Assembly: GCA_017882945.1 (NCBI GenBank)
Contig: JADGON010000309.1
Location: 1-5,926 of the forward strand
Length of the DNA stretch: 5,926 nucleotides
Direction of reading: 5' to 3'
From: Acidimicrobiia bacterium
GTDB lineage: Bacteria; Actinomycetota; Acidimicrobiia; IMCC26256; JAENVU01
Part shown: positions 1 through 5,297 of the stretch, one piece after another
How the letters are laid out: every line of letters starts with the position of its first letter
Position numbering within the stretch: the stretch's first letter is position 1
Position numbers and translations under genes: made by a program
The notes under the pieces: generated by a model
The model's input: the letters and a program-made list of their open reading frames with translations, nothing else
Databases searched by the model: none
What the model was told of the DNA's origin: nothing

Positions 1-886
1 AGACGTTGAAGAGCGCGAAGACGAGCAGCGCGCTCAGACCCACGGCCCCACGCGACCAGCCCGACGTCACGGTACGGAACAGCACCGTGAGGACCACCGG
101 AAGCATGGCCATGCCCACGATCAGCGTGAGCCCACCCCACGCGAATGGCTCGTACGGGAACGCGCCCAGCATCTGGCCCAGCACCGCGGCAAAGCCGGCC
201 GCCAGCGGAAGCTCCGGCACCAGCATGCGGGTGAGCGCGAAGAGGCCGAGCGGCAAGACGAGCGCCGCGAACAGGACCGTGATCGCCGTGAGCAGGGCCG
301 CGTCGCTCGCGCCCGTCATTCGGGCGGCGAGTGCGAGCGAGGCGTGCATCCCCAGCGGGTAGTACTCGGCTGCCGCGGAACCGCCGCGTGGATCCGAGAC
401 GACCACGTCGCTCGAGGCGACGCTCTCCGTCCGGATGATGCGCTCGGTCAGGAATCCGTGCGTCGCGCTGTCCTTGTTCGGTGGGGTGTTGAACTGCCCT
501 GACATCCCACCCGGCACCCAGATGGAGAGTCCCAAGAGCACGGACACCCCGAGCAGACCGAACCCGATCCGCAGCCGCGCACCTCCTCGAGGTTCCGGCG
601 CCAGATCGGCAACGAACGGTGGCCGTCGGAAGCGCTTCCGGGCCACGGCAACGAGCAGCAGCGCGGCGAGCACGACCACCAGCAGACCGAACGCCGGTGG
701 TCCGAACGGCAGGCCGAGGACCAGGCAGACCTCGGCGAGGATCCACACCGCCCCGATCGAGCACACGGGGAGCAGCGCGATCGCCTCGACCGCGGTCATG
801 CGCACGCGGGCGATGAGGAGCACGAGGAGACCAGGCAGAACGACGACCAGCAGGATGCCGGGCGTGGCTTCGATCAACGAGCTCAT
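1..886 (-). CDS. Multi-spanning membrane protein, DUF6541-like (partial, N-terminal 295 residues)
   Basis: The reading frame is open from an ATG at 886-884 to the left edge, so the C-terminus is missing. GAGGAG lies 8 nt upstream of the ATG. About eight hydrophobic segments are visible, near residues 9-27, 35-58, 64-82, 107-123, 198-219, 225-245, 250-270 and 280-295. A large, probably extracytoplasmic loop (about 124-197) lies after the fourth. It holds NKDSATHGF (D139, H143) and, further on, YYPLGMH (175-181). A D-x3-H pair followed by YYPxxxH in the first large loop is what I recall from actinobacterial DUF6541 proteins, which resemble GT-C glycosyltransferases in layout. A role in cell-envelope glycan assembly is therefore possible, but no substrate can be named. 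It lies downstream of the aldolase on the same strand with a 155-nt gap and probably has its own promoter. The family assignment is from memory of motifs and is moderate; that it is a real membrane protein gene is nearly certain. Confidence 0.8.
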   Translation of the reverse strand, partial: MSSLIEATPGILLVVVLPGLLVLLIARVRMTAVEAIALLPVCSIGAVWILAEVCLVLGLPFGPPAFGLLVVVLAALLLVAVARKRFRRPPFVADLAPEPRGGARLRIGFGLLGVSVLLGLSIWVPGGMSGQFNTPPNKDSATHGFLTERIIRTESVASSDVVVSDPRGGSAAAEYYPLGMHASLALAARMTGASDAALLTAITVLFAALVLPLGLFALTRMLVPELPLAAGFAAVLGQMLGAFPYEPFAWGGLTLIVGMAMLPVVLTVLFRTVTSGWSRGAVGLSALLVFALFNV

Positions 887-894
887 GAGCCCGG

Positions 895-900
895 CTCCTC
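895..900 (-). promoter_or_regulatory. Ribosome binding site for the DUF6541-like gene
   Basis: GAGGAG on the minus strand, 8 nt before the ATG at 886. It supports this ATG over internal in-frame starts. Confidence 0.6.
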
Positions 901-982
901 GTGCGCCCGCGGCCCCGACCGCATCGTTGCTGCACCCCCTGCCTTGCACCCCCCGGCGCCTGAAGTCGGCAGCGGACTGCGG

Positions 983-988
983 ATGGTA
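983..988 (-). promoter_or_regulatory. Candidate -10 element for the DUF6541-like gene
   Basis: TACCAT on the minus strand fits the actinobacterial TANNNT -10 pattern and lies about 97 nt before the ATG at 886. No convincing -35 hexamer is seen 16-18 nt upstream, and the element overlaps the edge of the inverted repeat at 989-1041. It is a weak prediction. Confidence 0.25.
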
Positions 989-1041
989 GCGGAGCGGCTC
1001 TCGGCGCCCGGGTCGCCCGCGACGAGCCGGAACGACTCCGC
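989..1041 (-). terminator. Nested inverted repeat after the aldolase stop, probable terminator
   Basis: Three nested stems share one centre: GCGGAG (989-994) with CTCCGC (1036-1041), GGCTC (996-1000) with GAGCC (1024-1028), and GTCG (1012-1015) with CGAC (1020-1023). The structure starts one base past the aldolase stop codon. There is no T-run after it, as is common for GC-rich actinobacterial terminators, so its function is inferred from placement. Confidence 0.45.
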
Positions 1042-2064
1042 CTACGCGGCGGCTTCGGCTCCCTCGGTCCAGGTGGCCGTCGTCGCGAGCGCATTCATGC
1101 GCGCCCGGTGCAGGAACGCCTCCTGCCCCGCAGTCCGCCGGGAGTCGGCACCCGCCCACGCCTTGAGCGCGGCGGCCTGGAGCGCGCGGCCGTAGCTGAA
1201 GCTCAGCCTCCAGGGCAACGGACCGAGCGTGTTGATCGCATTGAGATGCGCGGTGGCGAGCTGGTCACTCTGGCCGCCACTCAGGAACACGATCCCCGGC
1301 ACCGCGGCAGGCACGGACTCTTGCAGGCACTGCACGGTCATCGCCGCGACCGCCTCCACATCCGCCTGCTTCGATGCACCGGCGCCGCTGATGACCATGT
1401 TGGGCTTCAGCAGGGTGCCGTCGAGCTGCACCCGCTGCGCGTACAGCTGTTCGTAGACGCGCTGCAGCGTGCGCCGGGTCACCTCGAAGCAACGCTCGAT
1501 CGTGTGATCGCCGTCCATCAGCACCTCGGGCTCCACGATCGGGACGACGCCCGCTTCCTGGCAGAGCGCGGCGTAGCGCGCGAGCGCGTGGGCGTTCGCG
1601 TCGATGCACGCGTCGCTGGGAATCGCGTCGCCGATGGTGATGACCGCCCGCCACTTGGCGAAGCGCGCCCCCAATGCGACGTAGTCGGTGAGACGTTCGC
1701 GCAGTCCGTCGAGCCCTTCGGTCACCGTCTCGCCGGACGCGAGCGCCAGCTCCTTGGCCCCCGCGTCGACCTTGATGCCCGGGATGATCCCCTGGTCCGC
1801 GAGGAGCTTCGGGAACGGAATGTCGCCGTCGATCGAAGCTTGGCGAATCGTCTCGTCGAACAGGATCACGCCGCTGATCGCATCGTTGGCGCGGGGCGCG
1901 GTGAAGAGCATGTCGCGATATGTCCGGCGCGAGGTCTCGGTGCTCTCGACCCCGATCGAGTCGAAGCGCTTCTTGATCGTCCCGGACGATTCGTCGGCCG
2001 CGAGGATGCCCTTGCCGGGCGCCACCAGTGCTCGCGCGGTCGCGGTGAGTGCGTTCCTGTCCAT
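1042..2064 (-). CDS. Fructose-bisphosphate aldolase, class I
   Basis: It cleaves fructose 1,6-bisphosphate to dihydroxyacetone phosphate and glyceraldehyde 3-phosphate through a Schiff base, in cytosolic glycolysis and gluconeogenesis. The 340-residue product covers the whole class I family. Counted from the ATG, ILAADES gives Asp24, FAKWR gives Lys137, VEPEVL gives Glu178 and Glu180, GTLLKPNM gives the Schiff-base Lys220, FLSGGQS binds phosphate (about 260-266), and FSYGRALQ gives Arg293. These match rabbit aldolase D33, K146, E187, E189, K229 and R303 with an almost constant offset. The C-terminus ends TEGAEAAA and lacks the terminal tyrosine of animal aldolases. I chose the ATG at 2064 because GGAGG lies 8 nt upstream; a TTG two codons earlier (2070) would leave only 2 nt. 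It is divergent from the B12 riboswitch leader. Class II aldolase is excluded, since no zinc-histidine motifs are present. Confidence 0.96.
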   Translation of the reverse strand: MDRNALTATARALVAPGKGILAADESSGTIKKRFDSIGVESTETSRRTYRDMLFTAPRANDAISGVILFDETIRQASIDGDIPFPKLLADQGIIPGIKVDAGAKELALASGETVTEGLDGLRERLTDYVALGARFAKWRAVITIGDAIPSDACIDANAHALARYAALCQEAGVVPIVEPEVLMDGDHTIERCFEVTRRTLQRVYEQLYAQRVQLDGTLLKPNMVISGAGASKQADVEAVAAMTVQCLQESVPAAVPGIVFLSGGQSDQLATAHLNAINTLGPLPWRLSFSYGRALQAAALKAWAGADSRRTAGQEAFLHRARMNALATTATWTEGAEAAA

Positions 2065-2072
2065 CTTCAAGA

Positions 2073-2077
2073 CCTCC
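2073..2077 (-). promoter_or_regulatory. Ribosome binding site that decides the aldolase start
   Basis: GGAGG on the minus strand lies 8 nt before the ATG at 2064 but only 2 nt before the TTG at 2070. This favours the ATG and a 340-residue protein. Confidence 0.7.
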
Positions 2078-2156
2078 CGGGTCGCGAGCAGCGGGCGAGC
2101 GAGCGTATCTGCATGCGTCGCCGGCGATCACCTGGGCGCACTCGGCGCAGTGTGCA

Positions 2157-2162
2157 TAGGAT
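2157..2162 (+). promoter_or_regulatory. Candidate -10 element for the tandem riboswitch transcript
   Basis: TAGGAT fits TANNNT and lies about 35 nt before the first conserved part of riboswitch 1, a plausible distance for a leader start near 2169. No good -35 hexamer is seen. Between 2065 and 2190 I see nothing else beyond the aldolase ribosome binding site, and any aldolase promoter must also lie here on the minus strand (for example TACGCT at 2107-2102). Confidence 0.3.
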
Positions 2163-2191
2163 CACGACCGAGTGGTCACGCCGGGCCCGGA

Positions 2192-2306
2192 TGTCCGGTG
2201 TGGTTCGCAGGAGACTGCGAACAGGGGAAGCCGGTGGGAGTCCGGCGCTGACCCGCAACTGTGAGCAGCTGATCGTCGGCTGCAAGCCAGGATGCCCGCC
2301 ACCCAC
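2192..2306 (+). ncRNA. Cobalamin riboswitch 1 (upstream aptamer)
   Basis: This is a canonical adenosylcobalamin-type riboswitch core. The conserved order is seen directly: a GGTT entry, a perfect 8-bp stem (2203-2210 with 2215-2222) with a GAGA tetraloop, GGGGAAG (2224-2230), the CCGGTGGGAGTCCGG hairpin, CTGACCCGCAACTGTG (2248-2263), a GCAGC/GCTGC stem (2265-2269 with 2279-2283), and the 3' B12 box GCAAGCCAGGATGCC (2282-2296). This is known to bind B12 and usually represses downstream expression. It lies on the plus strand, towards the repeat-protein gene. The putative expression platform follows at 2356-2383. The outer P1 ends are uncertain, so the boundaries are approximate. Confidence 0.93.
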
Positions 2307-2355
2307 CCGCCGGCGCACCGGTGGGGTCAACCGATCCGCCGGACGGCGGTGTCGA

Positions 2356-2383
2356 GGCCCTCGTGGAACAGGGCCCGCGGAGG
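2356..2383 (+). promoter_or_regulatory. Expression platform 1: hairpin and GGAGG site
   Basis: GGCCCT (2356-2361) pairs with AGGGCC (2370-2375) over an 8-nt loop. Three nt later comes GGAGG (2379-2383). The hairpin carries CCCTC, which could compete for the purine-rich site. The same arrangement recurs at 2568-2595 in front of the real gene, so this is probably a translation-control module. The only start it faces is the short ORF at 2395. Confidence 0.55.
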
Positions 2384-2394
2384 TGAGCCACATC

Positions 2395-2415
2395 ATGCGC
2401 TCCAGACCCAGGTAG
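2395..2415 (+). CDS. Possible six-codon leader ORF (MRSRPR) or gene remnant
   Basis: An ATG at 2395 is followed by six sense codons in all and a TAG at 2413-2415. GGAGG lies 11 nt upstream, longer than ideal. It is the only start close behind the first riboswitch's ribosome binding site and it ends 11 nt before the 5' arm of riboswitch 2's P1. It may be a translated leader that couples the two switches, the stub left by a duplication or gene loss, or chance. There is no evidence for a functional peptide. Confidence 0.25.
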   Translation: MRSRPR

Positions 2416-2423
2416 CGCCACAC

Positions 2424-2516
2424 GATGTTCGCGGCCGGGGAAGTCCGGTGAGAGTCCGGCGCTGACCCGCAACGGTGTCCCTCCCGGGGGAAGCCCGAGT
2501 ACCGGCCGTGAACCGC
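2424..2516 (+). ncRNA. Cobalamin riboswitch 2 (downstream aptamer, compact form)
   Basis: This second cobalamin aptamer shares almost the whole central core with riboswitch 1: GGGGAAG (2437-2443), CCGGTGAGAGTCCGG, then GCGCTGACCCGCAACGGTG (2459-2477). It is closed by a 10-bp P1 helix, 2427-2436 with 2504-2513, containing one G.U pair. Its 3' box reads AAGCCCGAGTACCGGCC (2491-2507) instead of the AGCCAGGATGCC form, and it lacks the GNRA-capped hairpin seen before the core in riboswitch 1. It is thus a shorter subtype rather than an exact copy. It is followed by a hairpin and ribosome binding site directly in front of the gene at 2603. Confidence 0.88.
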
Positions 2517-2567
2517 CGGTCACACCCGTGGCCGGTGTCGTACCCGCGCCGCGCGCTGCGGCTGACC

Positions 2568-2595
2568 GGCCCTCGAGGACAGGGGCCAACGGAGG
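2568..2595 (+). promoter_or_regulatory. Expression platform 2: hairpin and ribosome binding site for the repeat protein
   Basis: GGCCCT (2568-2573) pairs with GGGGCC (2582-2587, one G.U) over an 8-nt loop, followed after 3 nt by GGAGG (2591-2595). GGAGG is 7 nt before the GTG at 2603, which fixes the gene's start. The geometry copies that at 2356-2383. This suggests B12 controls access of ribosomes to this site rather than transcription termination, as no T-run terminator is seen. Confidence 0.6.
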
Positions 2596-2602
2596 AACCA
2601 AC

Positions 2603-3652
2603 GTGCACACGACCATCAGACGAACTGCCGTCGGAGCCGGGGCATTGCTCCTCGTGCTCGCGCTCGGCGGGTTCCGCTATCCCGGCTTCAACGACCCCGG
2701 CGCGAGAGCGTCCGCGGCCAGCGGCACGGCCTACCTCGTGTCCCGGCAGCTCCCGGCCGGGAGCTTCGAGACCGCGGGATTCCCCGGCTTCGAGACGCCC
2801 GACGCCGTGCTGGCAATCGCCGAGAATGCCCAGACCACGACCACGTGGAACCGGAAGCAGGCCAAGGCGGCGGTGGATGCGGTCAAGAACGGCAGCCATT
2901 CGGTGCTGCACGCGATTGACGACTTCGTCGACTCCGGGATCAATGCGGGCCAGGCCGCGAAGATCCTCACGCTGGTGGCGAGGCCCCTCGCGATGAACGT
3001 CAACCGGTTCAACCCGGACAAGGATGCGACCGCGGTCAACCTGCGGGCGATCATCGATGGGGGCCACCAGCCGGGCGGCTCGTACGGCGCATTCAACGCG
3101 ACGCTCGACGCGGCGATCGCCAAGCGGGTGCTTGGTGGCGTGCCGGCCGACACGCTCGCCTACATCCGATCCGCCCAGGAAGCCGGTGGCGGCTGGAACT
3201 TCGCCGGAGACCCGACGGGAGCGGCTGCACCGGCGGACGTCGACACCACCGCTCTCGCGGTGCAGGCGCTCGTCGCCGCGAAGGTCAAGAACACCGATCC
3301 TGATCTCCGCCAAGGGATCGCGTTCCTCGCCCACGAGCACCGGGCCAGCGGTGCGTGGCAGTCGTTCGGAGCCGACGACCCGAACTCGACGTCGCTCGCG
3401 ATCGAGGCGATCACCGCGGCCGGGTTCAACCCCGCGGTGTCGTGCTGGAGGGACACGACCGTCCCCGCCCTCAAGAGCTCGGCCTACACCTCGCCGATCA
3501 CGTGGCTGATCGGCGATCAGCTGCCGAGCGGCCGGTTCAAGAGCCCGAACGACGCCTTCGGGATCAACACGTTCCCGACGTCCCAGGCGATCCAGGCGTT
3601 ACGGCGGGAATGGGTGCCGGTGAACACCCTGGCCAAGCAGAAGTGCACCTAG
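2603..3652 (+). CDS. Exported prenyltransferase/squalene-cyclase repeat protein under B12 riboswitch control; putative corrinoid-binding protein
   Basis: The product has 349 residues, starting at a GTG with GGAGG 7 nt upstream. The N-terminus is a signal sequence or anchor: Arg6-Arg7, then a hydrophobic stretch at about 9-23. The likely cleavage motifs (ARASAA, 34-39) lie unusually far after it. The rest contains at least four alpha-helical-barrel repeats of the terpene-cyclase type: YLVSRQLPAGSF (44-55), YIRSAQEAGGGWNF (187-200) followed by DVDTTALAVQAL, FLAHEHRASGAW (241-252) followed by STSLAIEAI, and WLIGDQLPSGRF (301-312) followed by TSQAIQAL. The DxDD acid motif of squalene-hopene cyclases is absent, and an exported location argues against a terpene cyclase. 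Intrinsic factor and transcobalamin use this alpha6-alpha6 barrel to hold cobalamin, and two B12 riboswitches precede the gene. I infer capture or delivery of extracellular corrinoids. Cys281 and Cys348 could form a disulfide. There is no visible sorting signal or DUF4430-like beta domain. The fold is confident; the ligand is inferred. Confidence 0.85.
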   Translation: MHTTIRRTAVGAGALLLVLALGGFRYPGFNDPGARASAASGTAYLVSRQLPAGSFETAGFPGFETPDAVLAIAENAQTTTTWNRKQAKAAVDAVKNGSHSVLHAIDDFVDSGINAGQAAKILTLVARPLAMNVNRFNPDKDATAVNLRAIIDGGHQPGGSYGAFNATLDAAIAKRVLGGVPADTLAYIRSAQEAGGGWNFAGDPTGAAAPADVDTTALAVQALVAAKVKNTDPDLRQGIAFLAHEHRASGAWQSFGADDPNSTSLAIEAITAAGFNPAVSCWRDTTVPALKSSAYTSPITWLIGDQLPSGRFKSPNDAFGINTFPTSQAIQALRREWVPVNTLAKQKCT

Positions 3653-3666
3653 CGCGTCACCGCGCG

Positions 3667-3711
3667 CACCACGCGACGGGAAAGGGTCGGTCGATCCTTC
3701 CCGCCGTGGTG
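3667..3711. terminator. Long hairpin between convergent genes, probable bidirectional terminator
   Basis: CACCACG (3667-3673) pairs with CGTGGTG (3705-3711). Inside it GGGAA (3678-3682) pairs with TTCCC (3698-3702), and GG (3684-3685) with CC (3696-3697) continues the stem. It fills the 63-nt gap between the stop at 3652 and the converging stop at 3716, the expected position for a shared terminator. No T-run is present. Confidence 0.6.
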
Positions 3712-3715
3712 GTGC

Positions 3716-3997
3716 TCAGCTCGCGAGCGCGGCGATTCCGGCAACGAGCATGACGAAGCCGAGCACCGCGAAGGCGACGGACCGGCCTACCGGTGCCTGC
3801 ACGAGCTCGCCCCCGCGGGTGCGGCCGGTCGCCGCAACGCGCGAGCTGCCCTTCGCCTTCATGCTGCGTGCACCCGATCCCGCGCCACGCGCGTCGGCAT
3901 CCGACTTGCGCCGGGCCAGCGCGATCAGGTTCGCCACCAGGAGCGCCGCGCCGATCGCTGCGATCAGCTCCCGCATCACCTCGTCGTAGAAGCTCAC
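3716..3997 (-). CDS. Small two-helix membrane protein, unknown function
   Basis: The product has 93 residues. It has two predicted membrane helices, at about 11-29 and 72-92, joined by a basic, Gly/Ala/Ser-rich loop (30-70) with many Arg and Lys. The positive-inside rule puts this loop in the cytoplasm and both termini outside. The start is a GTG at 3997-3995 without a proper ribosome binding site. TACGCT ends 6 nt before it, so the message may be leaderless. It is divergent from nucS (95 nt apart) and convergent with the repeat protein. I recognise no family. A later start at GTG 3979 or ATG 3976 is possible but has no better ribosome binding site. Confidence 0.7.
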   Translation of the reverse strand: MSFYDEVMRELIAAIGAALLVANLIALARRKSDADARGAGSGARSMKAKGSSRVAATGRTRGGELVQAPVGRSVAFAVLGFVMLVAGIAALAS

Positions 3998-4003
3998 CTC
4001 GCG

Positions 4004-4009
4004 AGCGTA
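4004..4009 (-). promoter_or_regulatory. Candidate -10 element for a leaderless transcript
   Basis: TACGCT on the minus strand fits TANNNT and ends 6 nt before the GTG at 3997. Transcription would then start at or next to the start codon, which would explain the missing ribosome binding site. Confidence 0.4.
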
Positions 4010-4080
4010 CCGACCACGGCCCGGAGATTCCCCAGCGGGCGCGCCGGACCGTCGGCGTGCCCCCGGAACCTCACCCGTGC

Positions 4081-4086
4081 TACAAC
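4081..4086 (+). promoter_or_regulatory. Candidate -10 element for leaderless nucS
   Basis: TACAAC lies 6 nt before the nucS GTG at 4093. No purine-rich ribosome binding site is seen between 4070 and 4092. The last base is C rather than T, so the match to TANNNT is imperfect. Confidence 0.35.
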
Positions 4087-4092
4087 GCGCTC

Positions 4093-4752
4093 GTGCGCGT
4101 CATCGTCGCCCGCTGCTCGGTCACCTACGAGGGGCGCCTCGGAGCCCGGCTCCCCGAGGCGACCCGGCTCCTCGTGCTCAAGGCGGACGGCTCCATTGCG
4201 ATCCACTCGGACTCACGGGCCTACAAGCCGCTGAACTGGATGAGCCCGCCGTGTGTCATCTCCGAGCGCGACAACCTGCTCGTCGCCGAGAACCCCAAGG
4301 GGGAGACGCTGCGGGTCGAGCTGCTCGAGGTCTTCGAGGACCACTCCTATGACCTCGGGGACGACCCGGGGCTCGAGAAGGACGGCGACGAGGCCGAGCT
4401 CCAACAGCTGATCGCCGCGCGGGTGCAGACCCTGCGCGACGACTTCACCCTCATCCGGCGCGAGTACCCGACCGACATCGGCCCGGTCGATCTGTTGTGC
4501 CGCGACGGTGAGGGCCGCGCCGTCGTCGTCGAGATCAAGCGCGTCGGGGAGATCGCCGGCGTCGAGCAGCTGATCCGGTACCAGGAGCGCCTGGACCTCG
4601 ATACCCGGCTGGCCCCGACGCGCGGCATGTTCGTCGCCACTCGCATCAAGCCCCAGGCGCGCGTCTTCGCCGCGAGTCGCGGCATCGACTGCGTCGAGGT
4701 CGCGCTCGATGACCTGCGCGACCACGACACCCCCCACCTCAAGCTGTTCTGA
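4093..4752 (+). CDS. nucS: Mismatch-specific endonuclease NucS (EndoMS)
   Basis: NucS cuts both strands at mispaired bases and provides the non-canonical mismatch repair of actinobacteria and archaea that lack MutS/MutL. The 219-residue product is full length. The N-terminal DNA-binding domain contains RAYKPLNWMSPP (42-53), nearly invariant in the family. The C-terminal RecB-like nuclease domain shows RREYPTDIGPVDLLCRD with catalytic Asp133, then VVEIKRVGEI with Glu147 and Lys149, then GVEQLIRY and IKPQAR (185-190). The protein ends HLKLF, in line with the C-terminal sliding-clamp-binding tail of actinobacterial homologues. I chose the GTG at 4093 because VRVIVARC aligns with the usual start of the family; the frame is open upstream, with a GTG at 4057 that would add 12 residues. 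It seems leaderless. The SnoaL-like gene follows 17 nt later and is probably co-transcribed. Confidence 0.96.
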   Translation: MRVIVARCSVTYEGRLGARLPEATRLLVLKADGSIAIHSDSRAYKPLNWMSPPCVISERDNLLVAENPKGETLRVELLEVFEDHSYDLGDDPGLEKDGDEAELQQLIAARVQTLRDDFTLIRREYPTDIGPVDLLCRDGEGRAVVVEIKRVGEIAGVEQLIRYQERLDLDTRLAPTRGMFVATRIKPQARVFAASRGIDCVEVALDDLRDHDTPHLKLF

Positions 4753-4769
4753 CCGACAAGGGAGACACG

Positions 4770-5255
4770 TTGACTGCACATCCGCGAGCCGAGGTCGAGG
4801 AAGTCGTCTCCCGCTACTGCGACGTTCGCCGTCGCATCGATGCCGGAGAGCTGCCGTGGAGCTCCCTCGCGCAGTTCTTCACCGACGACTGCGTGTACAT
4901 CGATCCGGCGTGGGGTCGCGTCGAGGGCATCGCCGAGGTGTCGGTGTTCTTCGAGGACAGCATGCGCGGCCTCGAGGACTGGGAGTTCCCCATCGAGTTC
5001 TCCGCCGTCGACGGCGACAACGTGGTCGTGAAGTGGCTGCAGATCCTCCCGGGCGCCCGCCCGGACGGCACCCGCTACCAGCAGTCGGGCTCGTCGACGA
5101 TGGTGTACGCGGGTGACGGCAAGTTCCGCTACCAGGAGGACCTGCTCAACATGGTCCATGTGCTCGACGACCTGAGGGCCAGCGGCTGGCGGCCGGGCGC
5201 CGGGTTCGCCTCACCTCCGGCGGCACCGAACCGGGACTTCTCCCGCCCCGCCTGA
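4770..5255 (+). CDS. SnoaL-like / NTF2-fold protein
   Basis: The product has 161 residues and starts at a TTG with AAGGGAG ending 5 nt upstream. The layout is that of an NTF2/SnoaL-like cone: an N-terminal helical part (residues 7-26, EVEEVVSRYCDVRRRIDAG), then FFTDDCVYIDPAWGRVEGIAEV (37-57), where an acidic loop leads to the first strand, then FFEDSM and beta strands including IEFSAVDGDNVVVKWLQ and GSSTMVYAGDGKFRYQEDLLN (107-127). The C-terminal 20 residues are Pro-rich and probably disordered. Members act as small-molecule isomerases or hydrolases or simply bind ligands, so no substrate can be given. There is no signal peptide, so it is cytosolic. It sits 17 nt behind nucS on the same strand, in a likely operon, but a functional link to mismatch repair is unproven. 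Confidence 0.85.
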   Translation: MTAHPRAEVEEVVSRYCDVRRRIDAGELPWSSLAQFFTDDCVYIDPAWGRVEGIAEVSVFFEDSMRGLEDWEFPIEFSAVDGDNVVVKWLQILPGARPDGTRYQQSGSSTMVYAGDGKFRYQEDLLNMVHVLDDLRASGWRPGAGFASPPAAPNRDFSRPA

Positions 5256-5297
5256 CCGGCTTTGCGGCCCGGCGCGTTCGGGACGACTCATGGGGGT

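Noticed and set aside
435..989. A 184-codon plus-strand frame opposite the DUF6541-like gene.
   Set aside because: It is a Ser/Arg/Thr/Pro-rich shadow; the minus strand has a continuous multi-helix membrane protein with conserved loop motifs.
2065..2070. TTG at 2070 as the aldolase start.
   Set aside because: GGAGG is only 2 nt before it, but 8 nt before the ATG at 2064.
1108..2415. A 435-codon plus-strand frame opposite the aldolase.
   Set aside because: It is antisense to a clear class I aldolase, is Arg-rich with no recognisable motifs, and runs through riboswitch 1. It is a product of high GC content.
2528..2602. An in-frame extension of the repeat-protein gene upstream to a GTG at 2528.
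   Set aside because: It would overlap the riboswitch 2 expression platform and the hairpin. The GTG at 2603 has a GGAGG 7 nt upstream and gives a proper hydrophobic signal sequence near the N-terminus.
2393..3340. A 315-codon minus-strand frame opposite the repeat protein and riboswitch 2.
   Set aside because: Its composition is that of an antisense shadow (Arg/Gly/Val-rich, no hydrophobic core pattern), and the plus strand here has a clearly coherent protein.
2603..3652. Calling the repeat protein a squalene-hopene or other terpene cyclase.
   Set aside because: It is about half the usual length, has no DxDD motif, carries an export signal and sits behind B12 riboswitches.
4347..5159. A 270-codon minus-strand frame opposite nucS and the SnoaL-like gene.
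   Set aside because: It crosses two well-supported genes on the other strand and shows no family motifs.
5256..5297. A terminator between the convergent SnoaL-like gene and the small membrane protein.
   Set aside because: Only short, weak pairings are present in these 42 nt.
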